Shown here: positions 16,966 through 26,064 of the stretch, piece by piece | Layout: every line of letters begins with the position of its first letter | Position numbering within the stretch: the first letter of the stretch is position 1 | Source: Ignavibacteria bacterium | GTDB lineage: Bacteria; Bacteroidota; Ignavibacteria; Ignavibacteriales; Ignavibacteriaceae | DNA: 64,000 bases | NCBI GenBank assembly: GCA_021286645.1 | Contig: JAJTBZ010000075.1 | Location: forward strand, 1-64,000 | Direction: 5' to 3' | The notes under the pieces: generated by a model | What the model was told of the DNA's origin: nothing | Seen by the model: the letters and a program-made list of their open reading frames with translations, nothing else | The model's database searches: none | Translations under genes and position numbers: made by a program

Positions 16966-18303
16966 TTATTCGTTCAGGGAATTATGCCAGAATCCTGACA
17001 TATACCACCGTATTAGCAGTACATAAATAATTGTTGAAATAAGCATAGCAATTGCAGAACCGATAATACCCCAAACCGGTGTACAAATATAGAGGAATAG
17101 CGTTAACAATGCTGCTTTAGAGAGATAGAATAGCATTAACGCGCGTTGCTTATTAACCACAGGCAACAATGAATAATAAGGAGCAGCAAATGATTCTACT
17201 AATTTCGCTAAAAGAATAATATATAATGGATAAACCCCGGCAATAAACTGAGTGCCCAGAAATTTCAGTAAAAAAGGAATTATAAGGCTCGCACCGATAA
17301 TTACAGCAAGATTACAATAAAATATTATTCGTACAGAAATAGCGAATGTGCTTTTTAAGGCCGCTGTTCCCCGTTGTCTACTCTCTTCAGCCATCCTTGG
17401 CAGGATAATAGCATTTACACTCGTATCTATAAAAGAAAGCACGCCAATTATTTTAATAACTAATGCAAAAACTCCCGTGTTTTCATTTGTTAAATATATA
17501 CCGGTTAGCAATACAGCCAACCACTCAAAACTATTCTCTATTAGTTGCACCGACATCAACGGCAGTGAATGAGAAACTAATTTGCGAATCGGGAATTCAA
17601 TTACTGCTGATGACCGGTGTTTACGAAAAACCAATGAGTAGGGAAATCCAACAATAAAGGCAAAATAAAAACCGAATACGAGTGAATACGGAATGGCAAG
17701 GTCGTGAAATTTCCAGGACTGCATTACCCATAATATCGGGACCGCGAACATATTCGCCAATGCATAATTCCGAATAGAGAATTGTACTACTTTGTGTTGC
17801 CTGCGATAATAGTTAGCACATATACGTAACCCGGCCAGGGGAATAAGAGCCCATAATAATACCTGGTAGTATTCACGCAAATACGTGTTTTTTGCAAAAA
17901 AACTTACAAATAATGGTGGCAGAATAAAATAGAAACAACCAGCAAGTACAATTGCAGCAAAAATAACCAGAGTGAGGCTATAAAAAAATACGCGTTCGGA
18001 TTCATCATTATCTGCCGAATTACCGGCATTTCCGCGAAATGAAACTATCGCGATATCCAATCCCAATACTGCCAAAATTGAAGTAAAATTAAATATAACC
18101 AACGCTATGGAAAAGTCACCAAGGAATGCTGCCCCAAATTTCTTTGCAATAATCAGGGTAAATACAAATCCTAATCCCATCCCAAACACTTTTAAAACTA
18201 AGGTTAGGAAGGATGATTTTATTATTCCGAATTGATTAAGATCAAAGTTATTCTTAATATAACTAACAGAATTTTTATAAAACTTACTGACTAAATTGCT
18301 CAA
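16966..18303 (-). CDS. Wzx-like polysaccharide flippase (O-antigen translocase family)
   Basis: About 445 aa with 12-14 predicted membrane helices in MATE/MviN-like arrangement (SSFLTLVLKVFGMGLGFV, AKKFGAAFLGDFSIAL). The frame stays open upstream to an ATG at 18606, but that stretch is antisense to the polymerase gene and lacks flippase similarity. The best start is the TTG at 18303 with no clear Shine-Dalgarno. That places the start 1 bp from the divergent polymerase start at 18305. It exports lipid-linked repeat units across the inner membrane. It is a second flippase, unlike the one at 44048-45406. Confidence 0.78.
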   Translation of the reverse strand: MSNLVSKFYKNSVSYIKNNFDLNQFGIIKSSFLTLVLKVFGMGLGFVFTLIIAKKFGAAFLGDFSIALVIFNFTSILAVLGLDIAIVSFRGNAGNSADNDESERVFFYSLTLVIFAAIVLAGCFYFILPPLFVSFFAKNTYLREYYQVLLWALIPLAGLRICANYYRRQHKVVQFSIRNYALANMFAVPILWVMQSWKFHDLAIPYSLVFGFYFAFIVGFPYSLVFRKHRSSAVIEFPIRKLVSHSLPLMSVQLIENSFEWLAVLLTGIYLTNENTGVFALVIKIIGVLSFIDTSVNAIILPRMAEESRQRGTAALKSTFAISVRIIFYCNLAVIIGASLIIPFLLKFLGTQFIAGVYPLYIILLAKLVESFAAPYYSLLPVVNKQRALMLFYLSKAALLTLFLYICTPVWGIIGSAIAMLISTIIYVLLIRWYMSGFWHNSLNE

Positions 18304-18304
18304 A

Positions 18305-19540
18305 ATGCTTATTACTGCTTTTCTAAATCTTTTGAATAAATTTGTGGTACAAGTTAAAAAAAATACAGCATATATACTGTTCCTCGGCTGTTTTTTCGTT
18401 GACCTTGTAATCTCTTCTATGTCTGGCCCCGGCCGTGGGACTTTCGCCTTAAAAGCTGCGGGAAGCCTTATTACCTTCATAAGCGTTACATTCTTTTTAC
18501 AAACCGAGCAGAAAAAACCTTTACATTTTCCTAAAATTCTTTTTACACTTTTATGCCTCTGGTTGTGTCTCGCTGCGCTTTCACTAACATACTCTCTCAA
18601 CCCCATCTATGGAGGTTATAAACTTGGCAACCTCCTCGTTTCAACTTTCCCTTTTATTGTGTTCAGCGGAATATTCTTTGCTACTCTTTCACAGGAGAAA
18701 ATAAAAATTCTGGCCTCATTAATCGGAGCCATTTTATTCTCTTTGTGTTTACTTGTCATTGCATTCAAGCCTTTCCAATACCAATCCCTTTATTCTTTTA
18801 GTTTATTAAACTGGAGCCACGTGGTACTCGGAAGAATTTTAGGAGTAGGATATATCTTTGGTGTCACGATGGTATTTAAGGCAAAGAATCACAGGGACCG
18901 TTTGATTTATTCACTGCTATTACTGCTTCTTATCGTCGCTAATTATATTACCGGTCTTCGGGCGGGGCTATTAGGCATTAGTATTATATCTCTGAGTTAT
19001 ATTCCATGGCTTTTTGTTAAAACACGCGATAAATCCGCTCTGTTGCACGTATTTAGCGCTATAATTATAGGGATTGGCGCGATTGTATTACAACCGGAAT
19101 CAAAAGCTACTCCCCATTTCGAGCGTATTGCTGCTATTACCGGGAATAATGCTACCGAGGATATATCAATAGGAGTAAGAAAAAAAATCTATGAGCTTAG
19201 CCTGAGGATGTTTAGCGAAAAACCGTTTCTTGGCAGTGGTCTGGGCGGCTATTGCAGGCATTATGAATCAGAAGTTACTGTAACCACCCGGTACTCTCAT
19301 AATATTTTTTTAGAATTCGGTGTAGAGCTTGGCTTACCTGGTCTGTTTATTCTTGGCTGTATGTTATGGTTTATCTTTAGCCGGGCCAAATACTCGGCAG
19401 TACAGATGGCGACCTTTTCTTTTGCCCTTTGGTTAGCATTGTTTTCAAAAGACATGGCCTCCAATACTCTTCTTTGGGCCGGTTTGGGGTTGTTGTTCTT
19501 ACACGGTAAGAATGCACTCAGTTCAATGCAATCCGAGTGA
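18305..19540 (+). CDS. O-antigen ligase/polymerase (Wzy_C family)
   Basis: About 411 aa and 10-12 hydrophobic segments. The Wzy_C hallmark is clear near residues 300-350: EKPFLGSGLGGY, then TTRYSHNIFLEFGVELGLPGLFI. It joins repeat units or ligates glycan to an acceptor on the periplasmic side. The ATG at 18305 is preferred over an in-frame TTG at 18296; neither has a convincing ribosome-binding site. It is the only rightward gene in the polysaccharide locus and overlaps the Wzi-like gene tail to tail by 18 bp. Confidence 0.8.
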   Translation: MLITAFLNLLNKFVVQVKKNTAYILFLGCFFVDLVISSMSGPGRGTFALKAAGSLITFISVTFFLQTEQKKPLHFPKILFTLLCLWLCLAALSLTYSLNPIYGGYKLGNLLVSTFPFIVFSGIFFATLSQEKIKILASLIGAILFSLCLLVIAFKPFQYQSLYSFSLLNWSHVVLGRILGVGYIFGVTMVFKAKNHRDRLIYSLLLLLLIVANYITGLRAGLLGISIISLSYIPWLFVKTRDKSALLHVFSAIIIGIGAIVLQPESKATPHFERIAAITGNNATEDISIGVRKKIYELSLRMFSEKPFLGSGLGGYCRHYESEVTVTTRYSHNIFLEFGVELGLPGLFILGCMLWFIFSRAKYSAVQMATFSFALWLALFSKDMASNTLLWAGLGLLFLHGKNALSSMQSE

Positions 19541-21148
19541 GAAATAGACGAACAACTGGTGTTGAACACCATTTATCCAATCTTCGCCCATAAGATGCAT
19601 CGGATCATGTGTATTGGTAAACTCGTACTTTGCAGCCACCATCAACTCATGCATAAGATCATATGTAACATCAAAACGTATTCTCGTCTGGGTTGAATAT
19701 CCACCTTGCAAAAATTTAACATCGATGAATGGACTGTAGTAGAGTTGTGAGATATCGAAGAGCAATCCCTTCCGAATAAACTCTGTGGAAAATTTATACC
19801 GTAATTGCGGAGACATTGCATAATCAAACTGCACGCCAAATAAATCAGCATTTTGGCCCAGCCAATGCCCTAACTGATAATTAAGCGATTTATACGTAGT
19901 TGTAACATCTTTGTGCTCATAGAGCCAAGGGTTAACCCGCGTATACTCTATTGTTGCATCGAGATACGGAATTCCGGCATCGATTTTTTTTAGTCCGAAG
20001 GTATAAGCGAACCAGGAGGTTTCCCAGTCGCCTTTCAGCATTTTACGGATTTCGAGTACATCAGCAAAAATTGATCCGTATAGCTGCATCTTATATGGCA
20101 GCTTAATCCGTATATCGGAAAACATTTGTCCGTTGCCATCTTCTTCTTCCATCCTGCCGGTATTATGATCCATCACCTTATAATACATGAATGGAATAAA
20201 CATTTCCGGACGCAACGGCCCACTGTATATAAATGAATTACCAATTGAATATTCCAACCAACTCAGTGGTCGGGTCTTTATTATATTCGCCGCGATATAC
20301 TTGGGGACATAACGTTTTCTCAGCGTTGGATTGGCCATCCCCACATTCGTGTAGTAAAACTGACTGGAATCATAGACTTGAGAACTCAACCACCCGTGCA
20401 TGTATTCAAAACTCAACCACTCTTTGGGTGTTAATACCAGGTGGATTCTGGGATAAGACGGTGCTTTCTGAGAGAATATAACCTGTCCAAAATTGCCACT
20501 ACCCCAGGTAAACTCATCCTTTGCCAAACCAAAACTACCCCAAGCCCAGTTCACGTACATTGATCCGGTTACTTCGCTGAATTCAATACCATTGGGGGCG
20601 GTCTTGAAATTTGCCCCTGGTTTATCTGAAAAATATTTATTGGTGTCGATATACGTACCAAATTCACCACGATCAACATATTGAAATTGCCCGGAGAACC
20701 AATTGCTTAAAGTGACATATGTTCTGGCACCTACCCACTGCTCTTTCATGTTCTCGCCCTTATAATGACGTATGCCATATCCACCTATGGGTGAGAAAAC
20801 AAAATGCATCAGAGTATCTGAATATTCATATAATCGCCAGGAAGGCTTTGATGTGTCTCGCGTTTCAACTGAGAATTCGCTTAGATACCAATTAAGAAAT
20901 AATTGGTCCTGTTCTGAAATTTCATTTTTCTTTTCTTGGATTCGTAACAGCAGCGTAGAAATGGTTGTGCGCGAAAAGGGTAGTGTTGCCGAATTGAAAT
21001 AGATTACTTCCTTTGCCCTCATTCGTTCCAGAAATGAGTACACCGGGTTCTGAATTGGTTCGTACACTATTTGGGCCTGAACAAGAACTGAAAGAAAAAT
21101 AGTTACGGCAACCAGTATCCAGAATCTGTTTTTATGCACTTCGTGCAC
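19523..21148 (-). CDS. Wzi-like outer-membrane capsule-associated beta-barrel
   Basis: This 541-aa protein begins with a signal peptide (through LVQAQ) and a short helical stretch (PVYSFLERMRAKEVIYFNSATLPFSR), then long amphipathic strands rich in Tyr, Trp and Phe, ending in LFVYFSLGLH. This matches the capsule assembly Wzi family pattern of an N-terminal helical part plus a barrel. Wzi anchors capsule at the cell surface. It starts 16 bp inside the end of the priming sugar transferase gene, which suggests coupling. Length and domain order agree with the family; identity with true Wzi is probably low. Confidence 0.65.
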   Translation of the reverse strand: MHEVHKNRFWILVAVTIFLSVLVQAQIVYEPIQNPVYSFLERMRAKEVIYFNSATLPFSRTTISTLLLRIQEKKNEISEQDQLFLNWYLSEFSVETRDTSKPSWRLYEYSDTLMHFVFSPIGGYGIRHYKGENMKEQWVGARTYVTLSNWFSGQFQYVDRGEFGTYIDTNKYFSDKPGANFKTAPNGIEFSEVTGSMYVNWAWGSFGLAKDEFTWGSGNFGQVIFSQKAPSYPRIHLVLTPKEWLSFEYMHGWLSSQVYDSSQFYYTNVGMANPTLRKRYVPKYIAANIIKTRPLSWLEYSIGNSFIYSGPLRPEMFIPFMYYKVMDHNTGRMEEEDGNGQMFSDIRIKLPYKMQLYGSIFADVLEIRKMLKGDWETSWFAYTFGLKKIDAGIPYLDATIEYTRVNPWLYEHKDVTTTYKSLNYQLGHWLGQNADLFGVQFDYAMSPQLRYKFSTEFIRKGLLFDISQLYYSPFIDVKFLQGGYSTQTRIRFDVTYDLMHELMVAAKYEFTNTHDPMHLMGEDWINGVQHQLFVYFSLGLH

Positions 21149-22199
21149 CTTTCAACACAATGTTTATAAAAGCTTTTATGAAATATTTAATATCGGTTAA
21201 AAATGGATGCTTGTCAAATTCATCCAAATATGCCTCTTCCGATTTGATAATCTCATCGAAAGTTTTCGGAAGATGAACGTAGAACGGAGGCACAAGTCCC
21301 GGCGTATATTTTACTCTGCGCTGCCTGAACTCAGCCGGATATAGACTAAGATAATGTTCACTTAAAGGCCTGACCCCGACAATTTTCAATTCTCCGCGAA
21401 GCATATTTATTATCATCGGCAATTCATCAAGCCACATTTTCCGCATAATTCTGCCCCACTTCGTTACCCGGAAATCGTTTTTAATTTTGCCACCTTCCTG
21501 CAATTTATTTTGCTCGAAGATATACTTTTGTAAATACTCCGAATAGGGGTGCATAGTTCTAAATTTGTAGACACGTACTATTTTACCGCCTTTTCCAATT
21601 CGGCGCATTGTAAATAACGGGCCATACGAAGGATTTAGATTTTCATCAGGTCTGCCGGTTTTTTTAACTACGAAATAAATATAATCGTTAATATTCCTGT
21701 ATTCAACAATTTGGAAACCACAGGATATAAGACGGCCTAAGATTTCAGCCAGTGGCAATGCCCTGCTGGTACCTTTGGTAACATAGAAATAGAGTCGCTT
21801 GAGATATCGTAGTCGGGGGAAAACCCGATTTATAATAAAATCGAGGAAATAAAATGGGTAGGATACTGGTTTGGGGAATTTATTGATTTTTCTTTTATAG
21901 CGTTGTTCTATCGACTCGAACCGGCCGATAAAATAACCATCCATTTCAAGCTTGTCGTTAATTGCCTGAAAAAATTTATTGATATACCGGATATCATTAA
22001 CCAGCTTCAGATTCACCAATGCAGAAAATCTGGTGCCATTCAATATACTGATGTTAAAAAGTGATCCTGTTTCCGTAAAATATGTTCTGCCGGATTCAAC
22101 ATCAACATACTGAAAAATAAAATCTATTACTTCATCACGAATTAAATACTTTAAATGCTCGCGTAACGGCAATTCTCTCAACCATATCTTGTTATACAT
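21132..22199 (-). CDS. priming undecaprenyl-phosphate sugar transferase with methyltransferase-like N-terminal region
   Basis: The C-terminal half is a bacterial sugar transferase: VYKFRTMHPYSEYLQ, GRIMRKMWLDELPMIINML, RGELKIVGVRPLSEHY and YTPGLVPPFYVH. These enzymes put the first sugar-1-phosphate on undecaprenyl phosphate. The N-terminal 180 residues are not the usual membrane-spanning extension. LVNDIRYINKFFQAINDKL, GYFIGRFESIEQRYKR and LGRLISCGFQIVEYRN recall a class I methyltransferase fold that has lost its SAM-binding glycine motif. A hydrophobic patch (YPFYFLDFIINRVFPRL) may be the membrane-entry helix. An AGGTG sequence precedes the ATG. Confidence 0.82.
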   Translation of the reverse strand: MYNKIWLRELPLREHLKYLIRDEVIDFIFQYVDVESGRTYFTETGSLFNISILNGTRFSALVNLKLVNDIRYINKFFQAINDKLEMDGYFIGRFESIEQRYKRKINKFPKPVSYPFYFLDFIINRVFPRLRYLKRLYFYVTKGTSRALPLAEILGRLISCGFQIVEYRNINDYIYFVVKKTGRPDENLNPSYGPLFTMRRIGKGGKIVRVYKFRTMHPYSEYLQKYIFEQNKLQEGGKIKNDFRVTKWGRIMRKMWLDELPMIINMLRGELKIVGVRPLSEHYLSLYPAEFRQRRVKYTPGLVPPFYVHLPKTFDEIIKSEEAYLDEFDKHPFLTDIKYFIKAFINIVLKGARSA

Positions 22200-22371
22200 T
22201 CACCTGACCCCGCTCTCTCCGACGGAGACCTTGCTCTGCTCAAACAAGGTATGCAATAATACGGTTTTTTAATCAGAATTGTGTGATATCACTCAAGATT
22301 TTTACAATTTTTCTTCAATTTCTTCCAATTCACAAGAAATAACGGAACATTCCGATAAATTGCTTTAAAAT
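22200..22371 (-). promoter_or_regulatory. internal control region before the priming transferase gene
   Basis: This 172-bp gap breaks the otherwise tight gene spacing. It holds an 18-bp imperfect palindrome (22281-22298 area, with GTGATATCAC perfect at its core), and then two leader stems in the minus-strand transcript: ACCTTG/CAAGGT at 22228-22250 and TCTCCG/CGGAGA at 22216-22228. A weak promoter reading TTGAGT-N17-ATTAAA can be drawn across the palindrome. The whole assignment is tentative. Confidence 0.3.
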
Positions 22372-23184
22372 TTATTTGTTTCGGGCAACAATAATTTTTT
22401 TAACCTGGTTTTTAATGTTTTGCATTACCAGCTCTTTTGCCCACTTAACCGGGTGATTAGACCAGCGTTCAGGGTGAATTGTTAACATAATTCGTTCCGG
22501 CATCCCGGTAATTTCTTTCAGAAAACCATGAGTATGTTTAAAATTGTAGGAATATTTTGATTGCACCTTATCACGAACACTCATTTTATCACCATTCCAA
22601 CGGCGACCGGTATCGGTAAAATATGCGAACTGGTTAAAATCGGTATCGTAATATGGCTCGCCTATCAAACCAAGCTCCTTATAACTATATTTCCGCCAGA
22701 GGAGTTTATTATCATAGGCCGAAAGCGGGCTGCCGTGCATGCAAATGGTCTGTACAGGAGCTACTGATCGGACTGTGGCCAGGTTTTTCTGAAAAAATGT
22801 AAAACCGGCATCAATTAACTCTGCTTCACTAATTTTTGATACATCTTTCCCTTCGCGTTTCATAGCCTTTAGAGCAAGATCAATATCTTCATAGTGATAC
22901 CCGATCTCATGCCCGAGTTCAGCGATTTTTCGTATTACCGGCACATGAAAACTTTCAGGGACAATACGGAAGTAATATGAGCCTCTAATACCCAAACTAT
23001 GTTCAAGTTGCGCCATCATGAGCGAATTTCCGGGACGGCGATCTACATCGTGACGCACAATTATCATTGGCAAATTAACATCCTTTGCCTGTAGAAATTC
23101 TTCAAAGGTGTAAAATTTCCTGCCCGTTTCTATAAAACGTCGCAAAAGTTTACTGTAAATCGTTAAGGTAAAATCTGCTGTCAT
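22372..23184 (-). CDS. polysaccharide deacetylase-like (NodB-fold) protein
   Basis: In this 270-aa protein, IIVRHDVDRRPGNS supplies the Asp-Asp pair of the NodB metal site and LGHEIGYHYEDID supplies the His-containing second motif; ICMHGSPLSAYDN and LTIHPERW supply later ligands. There is no signal peptide. This family member is common in polysaccharide gene clusters and is thought to trim acetyl groups from cytoplasmic or lipid-linked glycan precursors. It precedes the priming transferase gene by 172 bp and follows a DUF354 gene by 14 bp. Confidence 0.75.
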   Translation of the reverse strand: MTADFTLTIYSKLLRRFIETGRKFYTFEEFLQAKDVNLPMIIVRHDVDRRPGNSLMMAQLEHSLGIRGSYYFRIVPESFHVPVIRKIAELGHEIGYHYEDIDLALKAMKREGKDVSKISEAELIDAGFTFFQKNLATVRSVAPVQTICMHGSPLSAYDNKLLWRKYSYKELGLIGEPYYDTDFNQFAYFTDTGRRWNGDKMSVRDKVQSKYSYNFKHTHGFLKEITGMPERIMLTIHPERWSNHPVKWAKELVMQNIKNQVKKIIVARNK

Positions 23185-23198
23185 AGTATTACATAATT

Positions 23199-24200
23199 CT
23201 ATTTACAAATAGTCCGCAATCGCGAAAAAACTTCATCCTGAACTTCTTTGCTATTACTTTTTACGCAACTTTTCAATGAGTTAAGTTTCATTACGTAGTC
23301 GCTAATTTCATCTACCGAGCGAGAAAAAAGAACTCTTTTTTCGCTGAACATTTTTTTATCTACCGAAAGGAAATCATCACCGGCAAAAAATGAAACTGCC
23401 GGTTTTCCCATACATGCTGCTTCTCGGGCAAATGTTCCTGCACCGGTTAAAACTGCCATAGAGTAATAACAAACATCAAGACCGGAAAGTGCATGTTTAG
23501 GAATAAATACTTTATCAGACTCTTTACAGTATGCTCTATCTACCGCGTAGCGTGGTAAATACAAAACATTAAATCCTTTAGAAGTAAGCCGTTCAATCAG
23601 TTCCGGTATAATCGAGGTGCGATTCTTTGGAACATACGATGCATGAATATTTTCCGGCCGAACTGTTACGAATTCAGAAAATGGAATCTGATCTAAGAAT
23701 CTTGGATCAGGTTGATAATCGGCAACATAGATATCCTCCTTAAATCCGTTATAGGGAATTATCTTTTCCTTCTGCACACCCACGGAGGTAAGCAAAGAAG
23801 GATCGACACAAGAAGGAGTAAATACATTCGATACAAATGGCGCGTATAACCAATTTGGCGATATATCATTATCCTCAAAAACGATTGATTTCTTTCCCTT
23901 TACCCAACTAATATGTGGGGCTTCATACGAGGATGATATACTAATATCGAATCCATTCATTCTCACGAAAAGCTGTATATCTCTGCTCGCCAGTTTCCAA
24001 AGCTTCATCAAGTGCGATTTTCCGCCATGGCTGCCGATGAGTTTGAATGGAATATTTTTCAGCTCGAGCAATGCGGTTGTTTCAACAAACTCGCGTGCCG
24101 TAGCTTTTATTTTATAACCCTGACTATTAAAAAACTTAACCAGTGGTTCGAACAAGTTCACGTGTGGCGGATTGCAGAAATCAAACCAAACTGTTTTCAT
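23199..24200 (-). CDS. DUF354 family protein (glycosyltransferase-B-like), copy 1
   Basis: This 333-aa protein opens with MKTVWFDFCNPPHVNLFEPL, the DUF354 signature, and contains YNGFKEDIYVADYQPDP, VTVRPENIHASYVP and the late VLTGAGTFAREAACMGKPAVSFF, which resembles the nucleotide-sugar-binding half of a GT-B fold. No biochemical function is established for DUF354. It is a clear paralogue of the protein at 25051-26064, and the two genes flank the phosphatidylserine-decarboxylase-like gene, so all three may act in one step. Confidence 0.8.
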   Translation of the reverse strand: MKTVWFDFCNPPHVNLFEPLVKFFNSQGYKIKATAREFVETTALLELKNIPFKLIGSHGGKSHLMKLWKLASRDIQLFVRMNGFDISISSSYEAPHISWVKGKKSIVFEDNDISPNWLYAPFVSNVFTPSCVDPSLLTSVGVQKEKIIPYNGFKEDIYVADYQPDPRFLDQIPFSEFVTVRPENIHASYVPKNRTSIIPELIERLTSKGFNVLYLPRYAVDRAYCKESDKVFIPKHALSGLDVCYYSMAVLTGAGTFAREAACMGKPAVSFFAGDDFLSVDKKMFSEKRVLFSRSVDEISDYVMKLNSLKSCVKSNSKEVQDEVFSRLRTICK

Positions 24201-24214
24201 CCGTGCCTGTCCGC

Positions 24215-25024
24215 CTATTCAGATATTAATTTTGCAATAGGTGTAATACCGGCAAATACCTGGTCACCCTCGCGAACTAAAATATCACAGTTACGGGGAA
24301 TGATGAGATCTGCCTGAGAGCCGACCCTGATTTTACCAATCACACCGCCCTGTTTTACTTCTGCGCCTTCAGCAACAGACATGATACAGTTCTTCACAAA
24401 CCTGGCTGCTATCTGAACGACACCAACTTTAATATTGTTTTTCTCAATTACAATTGTATTTCGTTCGTTATTTAAAGTTGAATGCGAATCCTTCAATCCC
24501 AAATACAATCCGGCGGTTCGTTGGGCAAGTACTACTTTTCCAGCCATTGGAGCACGGTTAATATGCACATCAAACAAAGTCATCGTTATTCCGACAAGAT
24601 AACATGGTTCCTGCAATAAATCAGTTTTCGTTAATTCATTCAGACGCGACATACGCCCTTTTTTAATCGATACAGGAACCTGATTCTGCTCCAGTTCTTT
24701 TATATAGATTATCTGCCCATCGGCAGGAGCATAAAACAGGCTATCATCCTGTGGCGTAACTCGGTTAGGATTGCGGTAAAAACGAATTACCGTTAATAAA
24801 ATAAAGTGCATAACAATACTTGCAGGAATTATAAACACGAAGAAAAGGGGATCCAATTCCGGCAGTAACGAATGTATTGCTATTGTTTGCAAGAAGCCGG
24901 TAATCGTCAATAAAAAATTATCCCGATAAAGGAAGCGTTTATGAAATGCACCCTTGACGATAAACAACACGAATATCATGGTGCTTATAAAGAATGAACC
25001 TAATAGAAAAAGAAGCGTTAACAT
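24215..25024 (-). CDS. phosphatidylserine decarboxylase-like pyruvoyl protein
   Basis: This 269-aa protein has N-terminal membrane helices (about 1-25 and 40-85), then the PSD core: YAPADGQIIYI, FDVHINRAPMAGKV and KIRVGSQADLIIP. The Gly-Ser in the last motif is the self-cleavage site that makes the pyruvoyl cofactor. The enzyme normally turns phosphatidylserine into phosphatidylethanolamine. Here it lies between two DUF354 genes inside a polysaccharide locus, with no phosphatidylserine synthase beside it. It could be the cell's housekeeping enzyme or could supply an aminoalkyl phosphate to a glycan; the sequence cannot decide. Confidence 0.82.
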   Translation of the reverse strand: MLTLLFLLGSFFISTMIFVLFIVKGAFHKRFLYRDNFLLTITGFLQTIAIHSLLPELDPLFFVFIIPASIVMHFILLTVIRFYRNPNRVTPQDDSLFYAPADGQIIYIKELEQNQVPVSIKKGRMSRLNELTKTDLLQEPCYLVGITMTLFDVHINRAPMAGKVVLAQRTAGLYLGLKDSHSTLNNERNTIVIEKNNIKVGVVQIAARFVKNCIMSVAEGAEVKQGGVIGKIRVGSQADLIIPRNCDILVREGDQVFAGITPIAKLISE

Positions 25025-25050
25025 TATAACCTCACTATAACTGCGTTTTA

Positions 25051-26064
25051 TTAAAAACCTTTTAATACCTCTTGAAGTTTCTCCTTCACTTCAGAGGCAA
25101 CATTTTTTGACCTTTGCAAATTATTATCACGTCTTTTGGCTGACATGATATAATTCATTATATCTTCCGGATTTCTCGAAAAGAACATCCAGCCATCACG
25201 AATCATTTTTTGGTCCACCGCCAGCAGTCGTGTCCCGGAAAAAAATGACACCGAAGGAACACCGAGACATGCCGCTTCACGGGCAATGGTTCCCGCACCG
25301 GTTAAAACAAAATCGGCATGATAACATAAATCCAACCCGTTTAACGGACCATCGGGAATATAAATATTCTTTATACCTTCTGCATATTGCCTGTCTGCCG
25401 CGTACCGGGGAAGGAAAATAATATTAAAACCTTTGGCTTCCAATAATTCCATTAAACGCGGTGTTATCGATGTAATTCCTGAAGACGGCACGTAATTGGC
25501 CATCAGGTTTTCAGGACGCACAACCACGTAATTATCAAAAGGAATCGAGTCCATAAAGTTGGTATCAGGAGTATAATGGCTAAGGTAGATGTCTTCCTTA
25601 TAGCCGTTATACAGATATATCCTATCCCGGCGAAGACCCTGATGAATCAACGGATCCATCGGAAAAGCATTGGGGAAAAAACTAAATTCCGTAAAAAAGC
25701 TATATGTCCAATGTTTTGACAAATCATTATCGCCAAAAGTAATTGCCGGTTTATTTTTTATATAACTATTCCACACGGCTGATTCACTACCACATGAAAT
25801 TGAAACATCGAAATCACTTACTTCATGCAGTAAATCACTAAACCGTAATAGTACACCCAATATCTTTTTCATACGGCTTTTCCCTTTATAATCTCCATAT
25901 ACTGTAAAGGGATCCTGAGAAAGCTTTTTGAAAAGCATAATTGTTTCAGAGAAATCCCGCAAAGTAAACTTTGCGTTAACTTCCTCTTTATCAAAAAGCT
26001 TCAGTACAGCCAACAGAAAATGCACCTGCGGTGTATTTGTAATATCAAACCAAATTGTTTTCAT
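25051..26064 (-). CDS. DUF354 family protein (glycosyltransferase-B-like), copy 2
   Basis: This 337-aa paralogue of the protein at 23199-24200 shares the opening MKTIWFDITNTPQVHFLLAV and the blocks YNGYKEDIYLSHYTPDTNF, VVRPENLMANYVP, IFLPRYAADRQ and VLTGAGTIAREAACLGVPSVSFF. The start overlaps the stop of the ATP-grasp gene by 4 bp (ATGA). It is probably a glycosyltransferase or a sugar epimerase-fold enzyme, with no experimentally settled role. Divergence between the copies suggests distinct substrates rather than a recent duplication. Confidence 0.8.
   Translation of the reverse strand: MKTIWFDITNTPQVHFLLAVLKLFDKEEVNAKFTLRDFSETIMLFKKLSQDPFTVYGDYKGKSRMKKILGVLLRFSDLLHEVSDFDVSISCGSESAVWNSYIKNKPAITFGDNDLSKHWTYSFFTEFSFFPNAFPMDPLIHQGLRRDRIYLYNGYKEDIYLSHYTPDTNFMDSIPFDNYVVVRPENLMANYVPSSGITSITPRLMELLEAKGFNIIFLPRYAADRQYAEGIKNIYIPDGPLNGLDLCYHADFVLTGAGTIAREAACLGVPSVSFFSGTRLLAVDQKMIRDGWMFFSRNPEDIMNYIMSAKRRDNNLQRSKNVASEVKEKLQEVLKGF

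Noticed and set aside
18304-18606. Longer N-terminal extension of the flippase
   Set aside because: Antisense to the polymerase gene, with no flippase-like sequence; probably an open shadow.
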